A stretch of DNA of 64,000 bases, from positions 62,001-126,000 of the forward strand of contig NZ_LR701637.1 in the NCBI RefSeq assembly GCF_902498805.1. Direction: 5' to 3'. This DNA comes from Imperialibacter sp. EC-SDR9. GTDB lineage: Bacteria; Bacteroidota; Bacteroidia; Cytophagales; Cyclobacteriaceae. The first letter of the stretch is position 1. The number at the start of each line of letters is the position of its first letter. Positions 15,486-24,737 of this stretch are shown here, one piece after another. The position numbers were made by a program, and so were the translations under genes. Under the pieces are notes generated by a model. The model was given only the letters and a program-made list of their open reading frames with translations. It made no database searches and was not told where the DNA came from.

Positions 15486-17861
15486 CTATTCGTACCTCAA
15501 ACTGTCAACCGGATTTTTCCTTGCTGCTGCAAAAACTCTGAGAAAGGAGGTGGATCCTGCAATGGTCGTTATGATAAGAAACGGTACAAGAAAGCTGACC
15601 AGGCCAATTGGTTTGTAGAACTTAAAAATGGACTCGATCAGCATGTCAGTAAGATAGTAGCCGCCTACTGCACCCAAGGCGCTGGCTACCACCACCATTA
15701 AAAGAAAGCTTTTGCTAATGAGCCAAAGAATCTGCGGAATTTCGGCCCCCATCACCTTTCTTATGCCTATCTCTTTCACCCGCTTGATCACATTAAGTGA
15801 TATGAGGGTAAATAGGCCAATCACCGACAGCAACACGCTGACGACGCCAAGAAAAACGAAGATGATGACAATATTTGCATTGACTTCCTGGGCTTCTTTG
15901 AGGGTATCCTCCTGGTAAAAGCCGTTGAAAGGCTTGTCTGGAAACAAATCCAGCCAGCTTTGTTCCATGGCCTTGTAACTCTCCACAATTTTATCACTGG
16001 CTACTCTGGCGATGAGAAAGTTGACATTATCTTCACGGGAAAGCCTGAAAGCATAGGGCTCAATAGGGGAAAAGAAGTTGTCGGAATAGAAATTTTTGAT
16101 CACGCCAACCACAGTTAAGTGGAGCGTATCGCTGATGGATACTCTTTGGCCTATCGCTTCTTTCCACCCAAATGCCTCTACAAACTTTTCGTTGACGATG
16201 ATAGAGCTAACTCTGTCGCTTTCTGCAAGGTCTTTTCCAAAGGGCCTCCCTTCTGCCATTTTCAAATCCATGGTTTCGAAGTACTCAGGCCCAAAGTCCA
16301 TCATCATTACTTCCCGTTCGACATCACCCGATTTGATAGTTCTTCCATAATTCCAAAAACCTATATGACTGCCAGATGCCGACATGCTAATGACATCAGG
16401 GTTCTTTTCCATCACCGACCGTAGCGTGGTGTACTCCTGTAGCGAGCTCACCCTGGCGCCTATTACGCTTTCCTTTTCAAACCCCATATCGGCATTCTCC
16501 TGAAAAATGGCATTTTGATAAAAGGCCATACTTGCCACCAGGGCCATAATGGTGAAGCCAAATTGCATCATCAACAGCCCTCGTGAAAGAGAACTTGTGG
16601 TACCTACTTTCAGGTTGCCTCTCAAGATCTTCACTGGTTCGTAGCGGCTCACATAAATGGATGGATAGGCGCCAGCGATTATTGCTGTGATTACCATGAG
16701 GCCAACTAGAAACAGGTAAATCTCGGTATTTTGCGAGAGGTCGAGTATCAGCGTCATCCCCTCCCACATAGCGCTGTAAGCAGGAACGAGAAAAGAAGCG
16801 AGGCCCAGAGCAACTACAATAGCCAATAAGCAGAGAGCAAGGTTTTCAGCCATAAACTGGGTGATGAGTTGTTGCCTGTTGCCGCCAATTACTTTTCTGA
16901 TGCCGATCTCCTTAAGCCGCTTGCTGGAAGTAGCTATGGAGGTGTTGGTAAAATTGAAGCATGCGATGAGAAGTATGAGTGCCGACATTACGATCGGAGC
17001 AATGATGGCTGCCGGATGCATCGCCTGCGGAAACCAGTAGGAATAGATATCCCGGCCGGAAAAAGGCATGTCTGGCATATGCTCCAAGTAAAACGATCCT
17101 ATCAGCCAATCAGGCCGGGCTTGGTTTTGTTCCGGCACATATTTGGAAAGAAGCGTCGAAACCTGATCAGGAGCAAAACCATTTTTTGAGAAGAGAAATG
17201 TGCCCCCTACAAAGCTTCTCCAGCTATTGTCGGCTATTTCGTTGAGATCCAGAAAGTTTTCGAAAACGGTGATGGCATCAAACTGAAAGGTTGAGTTCTC
17301 AGGCATGCTTTCGAGCACGCCGCCGACGATGAACTCTCTGGTTTTTTCATCGGCAGTTACCAGGGTAATGATTTGACCAGTGGCACTTTCGTTGCCGAAA
17401 TAAGCTGTCGCCATTTCTTCAGAAAGAAGAAGCTGCGATTTATTATAAAAATTATCAAAAGAGCCCTCCTTCACTTTGAAAGAGAAAACGTCAAAGAAGT
17501 TAGGGTCTGCAAAAGTGATATGCCTGTTGAAAACCTTTCGGTCGACCTTTAAAATATAAGAATCACCTGTAACCCTCACAACTTCATCTACCTGGGGGAT
17601 GTCTTGAGCTATTCTTGGCCCCAATGCAACAGGCGTGATGCCATAGGGAACAGGTTGCCCCTGCACGTCTTTGTTGATTTGCACTTTGTAGATGTTTTCC
17701 CTGTTAACATGCTGCTTGTCAAAATCATAGGCAAACCGGGTATTCAGGTAGGCGATGATGCAGCAGGCCATGGAGATTCCAAGCCCCAGCACGTTGATGA
17801 AAACGTAAAGCTTGTTGCGACGCAAGTTTCGGACGGTGAGTTTGAGGTAGTTCTTAAACAT
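15486..17861 (-). CDS. ABC transporter permease, MacB/FtsX type
   Basis: A 791-residue inner-membrane permease. I start it at 17861 (MFKNYLKLTVRNLRRNK), the canonical N-terminus of this Bacteroidetes family, rather than 28 codons upstream. Order: N-terminal membrane helix, MacB periplasmic core domain (about 50-260), an FtsX block of three helices containing LKEIGIRKVIGG, a short helix and second periplasmic domain, then a second FtsX block containing VKEIGIRKVMGA. Such duplicated permeases work with a LolD-like ATPase in mechanotransmission, lipoprotein transport or peptide export. No ATPase gene lies nearby, so the partner is encoded elsewhere. The gene is divergent from the M20 gene at 18015. 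Confidence 0.92.
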   Translation of the reverse strand: MFKNYLKLTVRNLRRNKLYVFINVLGLGISMACCIIAYLNTRFAYDFDKQHVNRENIYKVQINKDVQGQPVPYGITPVALGPRIAQDIPQVDEVVRVTGDSYILKVDRKVFNRHITFADPNFFDVFSFKVKEGSFDNFYNKSQLLLSEEMATAYFGNESATGQIITLVTADEKTREFIVGGVLESMPENSTFQFDAITVFENFLDLNEIADNSWRSFVGGTFLFSKNGFAPDQVSTLLSKYVPEQNQARPDWLIGSFYLEHMPDMPFSGRDIYSYWFPQAMHPAAIIAPIVMSALILLIACFNFTNTSIATSSKRLKEIGIRKVIGGNRQQLITQFMAENLALCLLAIVVALGLASFLVPAYSAMWEGMTLILDLSQNTEIYLFLVGLMVITAIIAGAYPSIYVSRYEPVKILRGNLKVGTTSSLSRGLLMMQFGFTIMALVASMAFYQNAIFQENADMGFEKESVIGARVSSLQEYTTLRSVMEKNPDVISMSASGSHIGFWNYGRTIKSGDVEREVMMMDFGPEYFETMDLKMAEGRPFGKDLAESDRVSSIIVNEKFVEAFGWKEAIGQRVSISDTLHLTVVGVIKNFYSDNFFSPIEPYAFRLSREDNVNFLIARVASDKIVESYKAMEQSWLDLFPDKPFNGFYQEDTLKEAQEVNANIVIIFVFLGVVSVLLSVIGLFTLISLNVIKRVKEIGIRKVMGAEIPQILWLISKSFLLMVVVASALGAVGGYYLTDMLIESIFKFYKPIGLVSFLVPFLIITTIAGSTSFLRVFAAARKNPVDSLRYE

Positions 17862-18014
17862 GACGAGTCTTTGATGGAAATAAATTAATGACGCCAAAAT
17901 ATGCCAGGGGTTGCATTGGCGCCTTGTATTTACTTTTTCGACCACAGACCAAAGTGCTATTTTTTGGTGCCGCTTTTCCTGCTTATTTTATCCAATCAAT
18001 TAAACCCATCTACC

Positions 18015-19439
18015 ATGAAGAGGATTCTACCAGTCTTTTTTCTTTTGTCGTTAGCCGTAACAGGCTTTGCTCAAAAAGACAAGGATAACATTATCCGGAG
18101 CATTGATCAGAAAGAGGATTTATACAGTAAAACTGCTCTGGACATCTGGTCTTACGCTGAAGTTGGCTATCAGGAATACAAGAGCTCAGAGGCTTTGCAA
18201 AAGGTTTTGGCTGACGCAGGCTTCACGGTCGAAAGCGGCGTTGCCGGCATTCCAACTGCTTTCACGGCTAGTTTCGGAAATGGCAAACCCGTGATAGCCA
18301 TACTTGGCGAATTTGATGCCCTGCCAGGACTTAGCCAGGCGGCTGTACCGGAGAAGTCCCCGATAGAGGGGGGAATAGCTGGCCATGCATGCGGGCATCA
18401 TTTGTTTGGGGTGGCATCTGCCGCTGCTGCTATTTCTCTTAAGGATTGGCTGGCTTCCTCCAAAACTTCGGGAACCATCAGATTTTATGGCACGCCTGCC
18501 GAGGAGGGTGGCTCAGGAAAGGTGTACATGGTGAGAGAAGGCTTATTCAACGATGTGGATGCAGTCATTAACTGGCACCCCGCAAGTGTGAACAGCGCCA
18601 GCCCTGGTACATCATTGGCCAACAAAACTGGCAAGTTCAGGTTCTATGGAATTGCCTCTCATGCGGCGGCGGCTCCCGAAAGAGGACGGTCAGCTTTGGA
18701 CGCCGTGGAAGCTATGGACATGATGGTGAACATGATGAGAGAGCACATTAAAGAGGATGCAAGGATACATTACGTGATTACCAATGGCGGCACAGCACCG
18801 AACGTTGTCCCAGACTTTGCGGAGGCCTACTATTATGTTCGCCATAAAGACAATGACGAAGTGAAGGACATGTGGAACCGCTTGGAAAACGCCGCTAAAG
18901 GGGCTGCTCTTGGCACAGATACGAGGGTCGAAATAGAAGTAACCGGAGGCGTGTACAGCCTGCTGCCCAACGAAACGCTGGCCAAAATAATGCAGACTAA
19001 CCTGGAAAAAGTAGGAGGCTACACTTACTCTGCTGAGGAAAAAGCGTTTGCTGAAAAGCTTTCTGCCACACTCGACAAGAGCGCCATGTCATTAGACTAC
19101 ACTCAAAAAATCATGCCGTATGAGATGAGGGCTGGAAGCGCTTCTACCGATGTAGGCGATGTTAGCTGGAACGTGCCCACCGTAGGCCTGGTTACGGCTA
19201 CCTGGGTACCAGGCACAGCAGCCCATAGCTGGCAGGCGGTTGCCAGTGGCGGCACGTCAATCGGCATTAAGGGAATGATGGTGGCTGCAAAGGCGATGGC
19301 CATCACAGGCTACGATCTGTTCAAATCCCCTAAAGTACTTGAGGAGGCAAAGACAGAGTTTAACACCAAAAGAGGCGCTAACTTTGTCTACGACCCTTTG
19401 TTGGGCAATAGACCGCCGGCACTAGACTACAGAAAATAA
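18015..19439 (+). CDS. Exported M20 amidohydrolase (AbgB-like)
   Basis: A 474-residue metallohydrolase starting at 18015, where a signal peptide (residues 1-19, ending GFA-Q) begins; the frame is open further upstream but without sense. Metal-binding motifs: LGEFDALPG (about 98-105), HACGHH (124-129) and PAEEGG (161-166). The sequence follows the AbgB p-aminobenzoyl-glutamate hydrolase subunit pattern, for example an SHAAAAPERGRSALDA block where other M20D enzymes have AHGS. An export signal is typical of Bacteroidetes versions. It may cleave N-acyl amino acids in the periplasm; folate breakdown products are a possible substrate. Confidence 0.9.
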   Translation: MKRILPVFFLLSLAVTGFAQKDKDNIIRSIDQKEDLYSKTALDIWSYAEVGYQEYKSSEALQKVLADAGFTVESGVAGIPTAFTASFGNGKPVIAILGEFDALPGLSQAAVPEKSPIEGGIAGHACGHHLFGVASAAAAISLKDWLASSKTSGTIRFYGTPAEEGGSGKVYMVREGLFNDVDAVINWHPASVNSASPGTSLANKTGKFRFYGIASHAAAAPERGRSALDAVEAMDMMVNMMREHIKEDARIHYVITNGGTAPNVVPDFAEAYYYVRHKDNDEVKDMWNRLENAAKGAALGTDTRVEIEVTGGVYSLLPNETLAKIMQTNLEKVGGYTYSAEEKAFAEKLSATLDKSAMSLDYTQKIMPYEMRAGSASTDVGDVSWNVPTVGLVTATWVPGTAAHSWQAVASGGTSIGIKGMMVAAKAMAITGYDLFKSPKVLEEAKTEFNTKRGANFVYDPLLGNRPPALDYRK

Positions 19440-19464
19440 CTTTTTGAATTGGGTGCTTTTTCTA

Positions 19465-20442
19465 TCAATTATTGCCTCTTCTCACTTCCTGAGAATTAGC
19501 AAAGATGAAAGGGAAATGGAACGGAGAATCTTCCTGAAGAAACTGAATGGCATCGGCCACGGTTTCTTCAGGAATTTCTTCCATAGGAACGTGACCGGCA
19601 TTGTCATAGACCTTAACAACTGAATGAGAAATACTTGTGGCAAAGGAATCTGCAACGTTGTACGGTATCCATTTGTCATGCTTTCCCCACTGGATCAACG
19701 TTTTCTGCTTTATTTTCGAAAGCTCATCACTTCTATCTATATGCGCAGTATTCATTCTATATATGAATGCCCTGCGATTGCCTTCTCTGCGGCAGAGCGA
19801 TTGGTATCTTTCCACAAGGTCTTCGTCAATTTTCGAGTCGTCGTAGTACACCTCTTCAAGGTTGTTTCTTACCATGAATCTTGGTGTCGAAAACCTCAGA
19901 AATGTGTTGAAGCCAGGTGCTTTGGCTAGCCTGAAAATAAATGGCGGGGGAGCATCATTCGGGTAGCCCGCTGCGTCGATCAGAATAAGCTTCTCAACCC
20001 TTTCCGGATAATCTATGGTAAAATTCCACGCAATTTCACCACCCAGGGAGTTACCGGCAATATAGCAGCGGCCTAAACCAACGGTACTAATGAATTTCTC
20101 CAGAAACTCACTGTAGTGCTTCATGGAATAGTCATTGTCAGGAAATGGACCTGTTAGTCCAAAACCAGGGAGGTCGATGCGCACCACCTGATAATACTGC
20201 GAAAGCTCCTGCGACCACTTGTCCCAGGTTTGAAGCGATGAGGCAGTGCCATGAAGAAGAATGATTGGAAATCCTTTTCCTTCCGATTTATAGTGAATAG
20301 GCTGGCCATCAATTTTCACGAATCGGGACGTTCTTCCTGCATACTTTATCGATAGGTCTTCAAGCGACAAGTCGGCACGGAAAAGCGCCATGAAAACGCC
20401 TATCGTGAATAGTACCAGCGAAACTAAGGTCTTTTTAAACAT
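19465..20442 (-). CDS. Alpha/beta hydrolase
   Basis: A 325-residue alpha/beta-fold hydrolase. Residues 1-22 form a membrane anchor or signal. HGTASS (64-69) supplies the oxyanion region, GNSLGG (130-135) carries nucleophile Ser132, and DNAGHVP near residue 290 carries the catalytic histidine; the acid is probably the aspartate in GKHDKWIP. The fold family covers esterases, C-C hydrolases and dehalogenases, and the substrate cannot be assigned. It converges on the M20 gene with 25 bases between the stops. Confidence 0.88.
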   Translation of the reverse strand: MFKKTLVSLVLFTIGVFMALFRADLSLEDLSIKYAGRTSRFVKIDGQPIHYKSEGKGFPIILLHGTASSLQTWDKWSQELSQYYQVVRIDLPGFGLTGPFPDNDYSMKHYSEFLEKFISTVGLGRCYIAGNSLGGEIAWNFTIDYPERVEKLILIDAAGYPNDAPPPFIFRLAKAPGFNTFLRFSTPRFMVRNNLEEVYYDDSKIDEDLVERYQSLCRREGNRRAFIYRMNTAHIDRSDELSKIKQKTLIQWGKHDKWIPYNVADSFATSISHSVVKVYDNAGHVPMEEIPEETVADAIQFLQEDSPFHFPFIFANSQEVRRGNN

Positions 20443-20606
20443 ACCGTGATCCTTTACTTAACCCTTTCTGCACTAATAATGCCAAATTAATTCATTCGAA
20501 AACGAATCGCAGGAAGCAGGTAGATTTTCATCAAAAATACTCGAAAACAAGTATAGCTGGTCAAATATTGGTTCAAATGTAATCAAAAATATAATGCTGC
20601 TAACGG

Positions 20607-21095
20607 TTAAAACTTAATCATACCCTGTTTGTACAAGTAATTAGGGTGTTTTTCATGACCTAAAAGCCACTCTTTTCGCCACAGCCCGCCACCAAATCCA
20701 ACCAATTTTTGATCTGTTCCAATCACCCTATGGCAGGGAATAACGATTGGCAAAGGGTTTTTTCCGTTGGCACTTGCTGCTGCTCTGATACACTTCGCAT
20801 CTCCCAAAAAAGTAGCTTGCTGAAGATAAGACCAACTGGCACCGTACGGTATCTTGCCCAATGCCTCCCAAACCCGCAACTGAAAATCAGTTCCGATAGG
20901 CTTCAGCGGCAGATCAAAAAACTCAAGCTTCCCATTAAAATAGGCTTGAAGCTGCTTAACAGACTCTTTTAACAGAGAATCGGTTGGAAGAGAACAAACC
21001 TCCTGCTCATTAATAAAATCAATCCGCAATAGGTAACCCCCAGAAGAAGAAAGCTTTAGTTGACCAACCGGGCTTTGAATGACACAATGATTCAA
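20607..21095 (-). CDS. ogt: Methylated-DNA--protein-cysteine methyltransferase
   Basis: A 162-residue suicide enzyme that removes O6-alkyl groups from guanine. The acceptor is Cys121 in IPCHRVIG. The helix-turn-helix arginine finger region (RAAASANGKNP, about 104-114) is present, as is the FQLRVWEALGKIPYG signature around 71-85. There is no AdaA transcriptional domain, so this is the Ogt type rather than Ada. Only 4 bases separate its start from the stop of the lipoprotein gene upstream, so the two are translationally close and probably cotranscribed. Confidence 0.95.
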   Translation of the reverse strand: MNHCVIQSPVGQLKLSSSGGYLLRIDFINEQEVCSLPTDSLLKESVKQLQAYFNGKLEFFDLPLKPIGTDFQLRVWEALGKIPYGASWSYLQQATFLGDAKCIRAAASANGKNPLPIVIPCHRVIGTDQKLVGFGGGLWRKEWLLGHEKHPNYLYKQGMIKF

Positions 21096-21099
21096 TAAA

Positions 21100-21900
21100 C
21101 TACAGGATTATAGGGCTAAACTCAGTGAATGACCCTTCCGGAACAGTTTCCAAAACGCTTATCTCGGTGATTTGCCGCTGACCTCTGTCACCCGACAGAA
21201 GAATTTTACCGTAGGGCTTGTAGTTGACCCATGGCAGCACAAAGTTGGGCTCGTCCTGATAGGCATCTTTGTAGTAAGCCCATTGAGTTATAAGGCTTTG
21301 TTCCATATCAACATATACTTTGTAGCCGTTGTCGGGCGTCACACCCACACCTTTAAACAGAAGGCTTAGCACATGGGCGTTGCGGCCATCCATTGTTGTG
21401 TCTTCGCCAACGTATTGCAGAGTTACTCCGCTGTCTTTTAGTTTAAATGGCATGAACAGCCAATAGGAGTCGTTGATCCACCAGGACTTACCTCTCTCAA
21501 GATATTTTGAAAGCGAGTCGGGGCTGGTAAACTCCTGGCCTTTCTTCATTACCCGGCCTGTCATGGTATTAATGTTCATCAAAATAATGGTAGAGTCTCT
21601 CGGTGCCTCAATTCTCACATCGCCAGTTTGCTTGTCCCACAGGTGCTTGCGGGCACCAAAGAAATTCCATGCAAGGAACCTGGTGGCGTCCCAGCTGTTT
21701 CGCCCTCCCATGCTGGTCATCACATCATCGGCAAGTTTAATGGCAATGGCGTCAGAGTTTTTTTCATCGAAGCCGTCAGCCGGTGGGTTCTCGACAAACT
21801 CACTTTGGCCGTCATTGGTCTCTTTTGTTGAAGGAGTGCAGCTGGTAATGTACCCAATTACGACAGCTGAAAATATGGCAAGCTTAATTGTGTTTTTCAT
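21100..21900 (-). CDS. Lipoprotein of an unknown family, paralogue of the protein at 1696
   Basis: A 266-residue lipoprotein; the lipobox ending ITSC puts the lipidated cysteine at about residue 21. The mature part begins with a polar linker and has WNFFGARKHLWDKQ, NDSYWLFMPFKLKD and GVTPDNGY, motifs shared in order with the protein at 1696-2385. I know this pattern only from hypothetical Bacteroidetes proteins. The domain probably folds as a beta-rich LolA-like sheet (inference). It is transcribed just ahead of ogt and divergently from the repeat-protein/LytTR operon. Confidence 0.65.
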   Translation of the reverse strand: MKNTIKLAIFSAVVIGYITSCTPSTKETNDGQSEFVENPPADGFDEKNSDAIAIKLADDVMTSMGGRNSWDATRFLAWNFFGARKHLWDKQTGDVRIEAPRDSTIILMNINTMTGRVMKKGQEFTSPDSLSKYLERGKSWWINDSYWLFMPFKLKDSGVTLQYVGEDTTMDGRNAHVLSLLFKGVGVTPDNGYKVYVDMEQSLITQWAYYKDAYQDEPNFVLPWVNYKPYGKILLSGDRGQRQITEISVLETVPEGSFTEFSPIIL

Positions 21901-22007
21901 TTCGTGACGTGCTTAGTCGGTGGTTCGAATTTGGAATTTTCATTTAAGATAGGCCAAAATCCAATGGCACTGAAAACTTTGATATAAAAATGAATAATCG
22001 AATTGAA

Positions 22008-22040
22008 CGGTTGGCTACAAACATTCTCCGGTTGGCTACA
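22008..22040. promoter_or_regulatory. 12-bp direct repeat at 21-bp period, candidate LytTR operator
   Basis: CGGTTGGCTACA occurs at 22008-22019 and again at 22029-22040. LytTR regulators bind paired direct repeats with a GTT core spaced about two helical turns, and here the GTT cores are exactly 21 bases apart. A single further match to the published half-site pattern, ACCGTTCAT, is at 22067-22075. The operon starting at 22158 encodes a LytTR regulator, so autoregulation is plausible. Confidence 0.5.
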
Positions 22041-22157
22041 TCGCCGTTTACTTTCGTCGGTCATTTACCGTTCATTGTATCATCAACTCAAAATGAATTT
22101 CCAAGAATTGCTTCCCGTCAAAATTATTGGAGAGGGAAGCTTAAAAAGGACAAGTTT

Positions 22158-23696
22158 ATGAAAACGCTAATGATGAAAACTTTTACAACTGTGGCAGTAT
22201 TCTGCTTTGCTGTTGTTGCAGCCCAGGCTGGCGGGGAGGATTCCCTCAAAACAAAGACCTACAGAAACGACTTCAAAATTGTTGGGAACGCCTCCAGCCT
22301 TGAAATAAAAGTAAGAGGGTCAGTCAAAGTAAATGAAGCTGATACAGAGGTGACGGCCATTACCCCCGGCGGCTATCTAACAATAAGAAAAACAACTTTT
22401 GGCAACAAGAAGGAACTCACGATCAGCAGCAACGACGCAGGGCAGCTGTCTTACGAGTTTTATGATAACAGAACCCAAATCAACTTTGAGCCGGAAGGAA
22501 GAAAATGGCTGGCCGATGTTCTCCTCGATGTGATTCACTCCACCGGCGTGGCTGCCGAGGATCGGGTAAAAAGGTTCTACAGGAAGGGCGGCGTTGATGC
22601 AGTGATTGACGAAATAGAGGAAATCAATAGCTCGAGCGGCAAGGGGGAATACTTTTCCTTCCTCTTGGAAACCAATGGACTCTCTGAAGCCGGGCTGTCT
22701 AAAATTGCTCTCGCCATTGGCAGAGATATTCCCTCCAGCTCAACCCGTGGTGAGCTGCTCAGAGAATATGACTACAAGTTTTTTTCGAACAGCAAGAGTG
22801 CCGCCGCTTATTTCGAGGCAGTGAACAATATCCCGTCGAGTTCAGAGTCGGCATATACGTTGCGCCATGCGTTACAAAAGCATAAACTGGAAACGTCTAC
22901 CAAAATTGCATTGCTCGATGCGGTGGATCATATCCCTTCGAGTTCTGAGCGAGGGTCTGTGTTAAGATTGTACAACAGGCAGTTTGATAAAGACCAGCGC
23001 ATACAGGACAAATACTTTGACGTGGTCGATGATATTCCTTCCAGCTCCGAAAGAGGAAGTGTTTTGAGGGATTTGATTAGAGACCAAAGCCTGGAGCCCT
23101 ATACTTTCAGCAAAGTGCTGTCATCTGTCAGGCATATCCCTTCCAGCTCCGAACAGGGAGAAGTGCTTAAATACGCTATTGATAACTCCAGCCAACTTTC
23201 AAATGAGCTGTTTGGTGAACTCGCTTCTACCATCAGCCGAATTGCAAGCAGCTCCACACAGGGCGAAGTTTTGAAGTTCGCCATCATCGAAAAAGAACCA
23301 ACACCGTCGCAGCTGGTGCCATTGATCAAAGCAGTGCAGAGTATTGCCAGCAGTTCTACTCAGGGTGAGGTTCTGAGAGCGGCGTCAGCCAAAATGCGCA
23401 ACGACCCCCAGCTCAGCGATCTTGTTTTTGAAACAGTCACAAGGATACCAAGCTCTTCGGAACAAGGAAATGTTTTGCTAACTTTCATGAAAGACGGTAA
23501 CGTACATCCTGATTTTCTTATGAGAGTAATTGTCGCTTCTGAGCATATCGCTTCTTCCTCGTCAAGGGGAGACGTGCTGGTGAAAGTAGCTGAAGTTATG
23601 CCAAGAAATGACACATTCAGAAAAGCTGTGTCGGAAGCTGCCTCTAAAATACCTTCGAGCAGCGAGTACCGCAGGGTGATGGAGAAACTTTATTAA
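22158..23696 (+). CDS. Exported alpha-solenoid protein with eleven 34-35-residue IPSSS repeats
   Basis: A 512-residue protein starting at 22158 (AAAAAGGA upstream, then signal peptide ending AAQA). Residues about 30-150 form an acidic beta-rich domain (TPGGYLTIRK, a WLADVLLDVI helix, then GVDAVIDEIEEI). From 22623 to the end come eleven tandem repeats with the core I-[PAN]-SSS-x-x-[RQ]-G-x-V-L; the isoleucine codons fall at 22623, 22728, 22830, 22932, 23034, 23136, 23241, 23343, 23445, 23547 and 23649, a period of 102 or 105 bases. The length of 34-35 suggests a TPR- or HEAT-like helical solenoid. Related repeats with 'SDY' in place of 'SSS' occur in BlaR1/M56-type sensor proteins (recollection). 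Leading a two-component operon, it may be the ligand or stress sensor. Confidence 0.75.
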   Translation: MKTLMMKTFTTVAVFCFAVVAAQAGGEDSLKTKTYRNDFKIVGNASSLEIKVRGSVKVNEADTEVTAITPGGYLTIRKTTFGNKKELTISSNDAGQLSYEFYDNRTQINFEPEGRKWLADVLLDVIHSTGVAAEDRVKRFYRKGGVDAVIDEIEEINSSSGKGEYFSFLLETNGLSEAGLSKIALAIGRDIPSSSTRGELLREYDYKFFSNSKSAAAYFEAVNNIPSSSESAYTLRHALQKHKLETSTKIALLDAVDHIPSSSERGSVLRLYNRQFDKDQRIQDKYFDVVDDIPSSSERGSVLRDLIRDQSLEPYTFSKVLSSVRHIPSSSEQGEVLKYAIDNSSQLSNELFGELASTISRIASSSTQGEVLKFAIIEKEPTPSQLVPLIKAVQSIASSSTQGEVLRAASAKMRNDPQLSDLVFETVTRIPSSSEQGNVLLTFMKDGNVHPDFLMRVIVASEHIASSSSRGDVLVKVAEVMPRNDTFRKAVSEAASKIPSSSEYRRVMEKLY

Positions 23697-23711
23697 GCCC
23701 CAGAGCCACCC

Positions 23712-24737
23712 ATGAGAAAATGGTTGTTGAAATCATCAGGAATGGCATTTATCGCAGTAGGGATATTCAACTATCTCTACTACGGTAAAACCGGAGAGCT
23801 TCCCGACCTTGCGGGCCACCTTGGTGCCTATTTGTTGGTAGTGGCCATGGGTGCTGTAGCTGGCATTTCAATAGTCTACTCCAACATCAGGTTAAATGCA
23901 GTCATTTCCTGGAGGAAGTCGCTGGGCGTCCGGTTTCTTGCTGGATCGCTTGTGCAGGCTGCAATATTGGCTGGCATTGTTCTCCTTGGCCTTGAGCTGT
24001 CCAAAGGGCTTTTTCCTGAGCCGGTTTCTTTCGAAACGCTGAAGCCTGAAATGATCAAATTAGCGCTGCTTCTTTTTGTTCTGATCATCGTCAATGGTGT
24101 TTTCGACCTCTCTTATTTCAGCTTCAGTGAGTATTCTAAAGGTCGGCTGAACCAGCTCAAGCACGAAAGAGAGCAACTAGAGCTGCAGTACGAGCTCCTG
24201 AAAACGCAGCTAAGCCCTCACTACCTGTTCAACAGTCTCAATACCATTTCCTCCCTGCTCGATGACTCGTCAGAACAAGCCGAGCAGTTCATTCGTCGGC
24301 TTGTGCAGTCTTACCAGTATCTTATTGCTTCTCAGGACAAAAAGCTGGTGACGGTTGAGGAGGAACTGGCTTTTGTAAGGGCCTATCTGTTTCTCCAAAA
24401 AGTAAGATTCGGCAATGCCCTCACCCACACTATTTCAATAGGGGCTAATAAATTTTCTGCTAACATACCGCCGCTTACGATACAGCTACTGGTCGAAAAC
24501 GCCATTAAGCACAACGACTTCTCGGAGCTGGATCCGATGGAGATAGTGATTCAGGAAGAGGAGGGTAACTATATCTGTGTGACCAATGAAAACCGGGGCA
24601 TAGTGGATGAGGCAGAGTCGCTACAGGTTGGCTTGGCCAATATCCAAAAGCGATATTTTTTTTTTACCGATTTACCGGTTCGGATTGTAAACGACAAGCT
24701 GTTTAGCGTCTCCGTTCCTTTACTTCCTCACTTATGA
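23712..24737 (+). CDS. LytS-type sensor histidine kinase
   Basis: A 341-residue membrane kinase of the HPK7/LytS class. Four membrane helices occupy about 10-145. The coiled linker leads into LSPHYLFNSLN, with phospho-acceptor His170, and LLVENAIKHND, the ATP-binding N-box near residue 262. The C-terminal HATPase region is short, as is normal for the class. The start is 15 bases after the repeat-protein stop, and its stop overlaps the next start (ATGA), so translation is coupled. It should phosphorylate the LytTR regulator two genes downstream. Confidence 0.9.
   Translation: MRKWLLKSSGMAFIAVGIFNYLYYGKTGELPDLAGHLGAYLLVVAMGAVAGISIVYSNIRLNAVISWRKSLGVRFLAGSLVQAAILAGIVLLGLELSKGLFPEPVSFETLKPEMIKLALLLFVLIIVNGVFDLSYFSFSEYSKGRLNQLKHEREQLELQYELLKTQLSPHYLFNSLNTISSLLDDSSEQAEQFIRRLVQSYQYLIASQDKKLVTVEEELAFVRAYLFLQKVRFGNALTHTISIGANKFSANIPPLTIQLLVENAIKHNDFSELDPMEIVIQEEEGNYICVTNENRGIVDEAESLQVGLANIQKRYFFFTDLPVRIVNDKLFSVSVPLLPHL

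Noticed and set aside
17862-17945. N-terminal extension of the permease (28 codons)
   Set aside because: It has no signal or membrane character, and the next Met begins the canonical family N-terminus.
21990-22157. 56-codon N-terminal extension of the repeat protein
   Set aside because: It would place the direct-repeat site inside the gene and bury the signal peptide; the Met at 22158 has a purine-rich ribosome-binding site.
22623-23696. CRISPR-like array because of regular 102-bp spacing
   Set aside because: The periodicity is in coding sequence with diverged codons and conserved amino acids; there are no identical DNA repeats with unique spacers.
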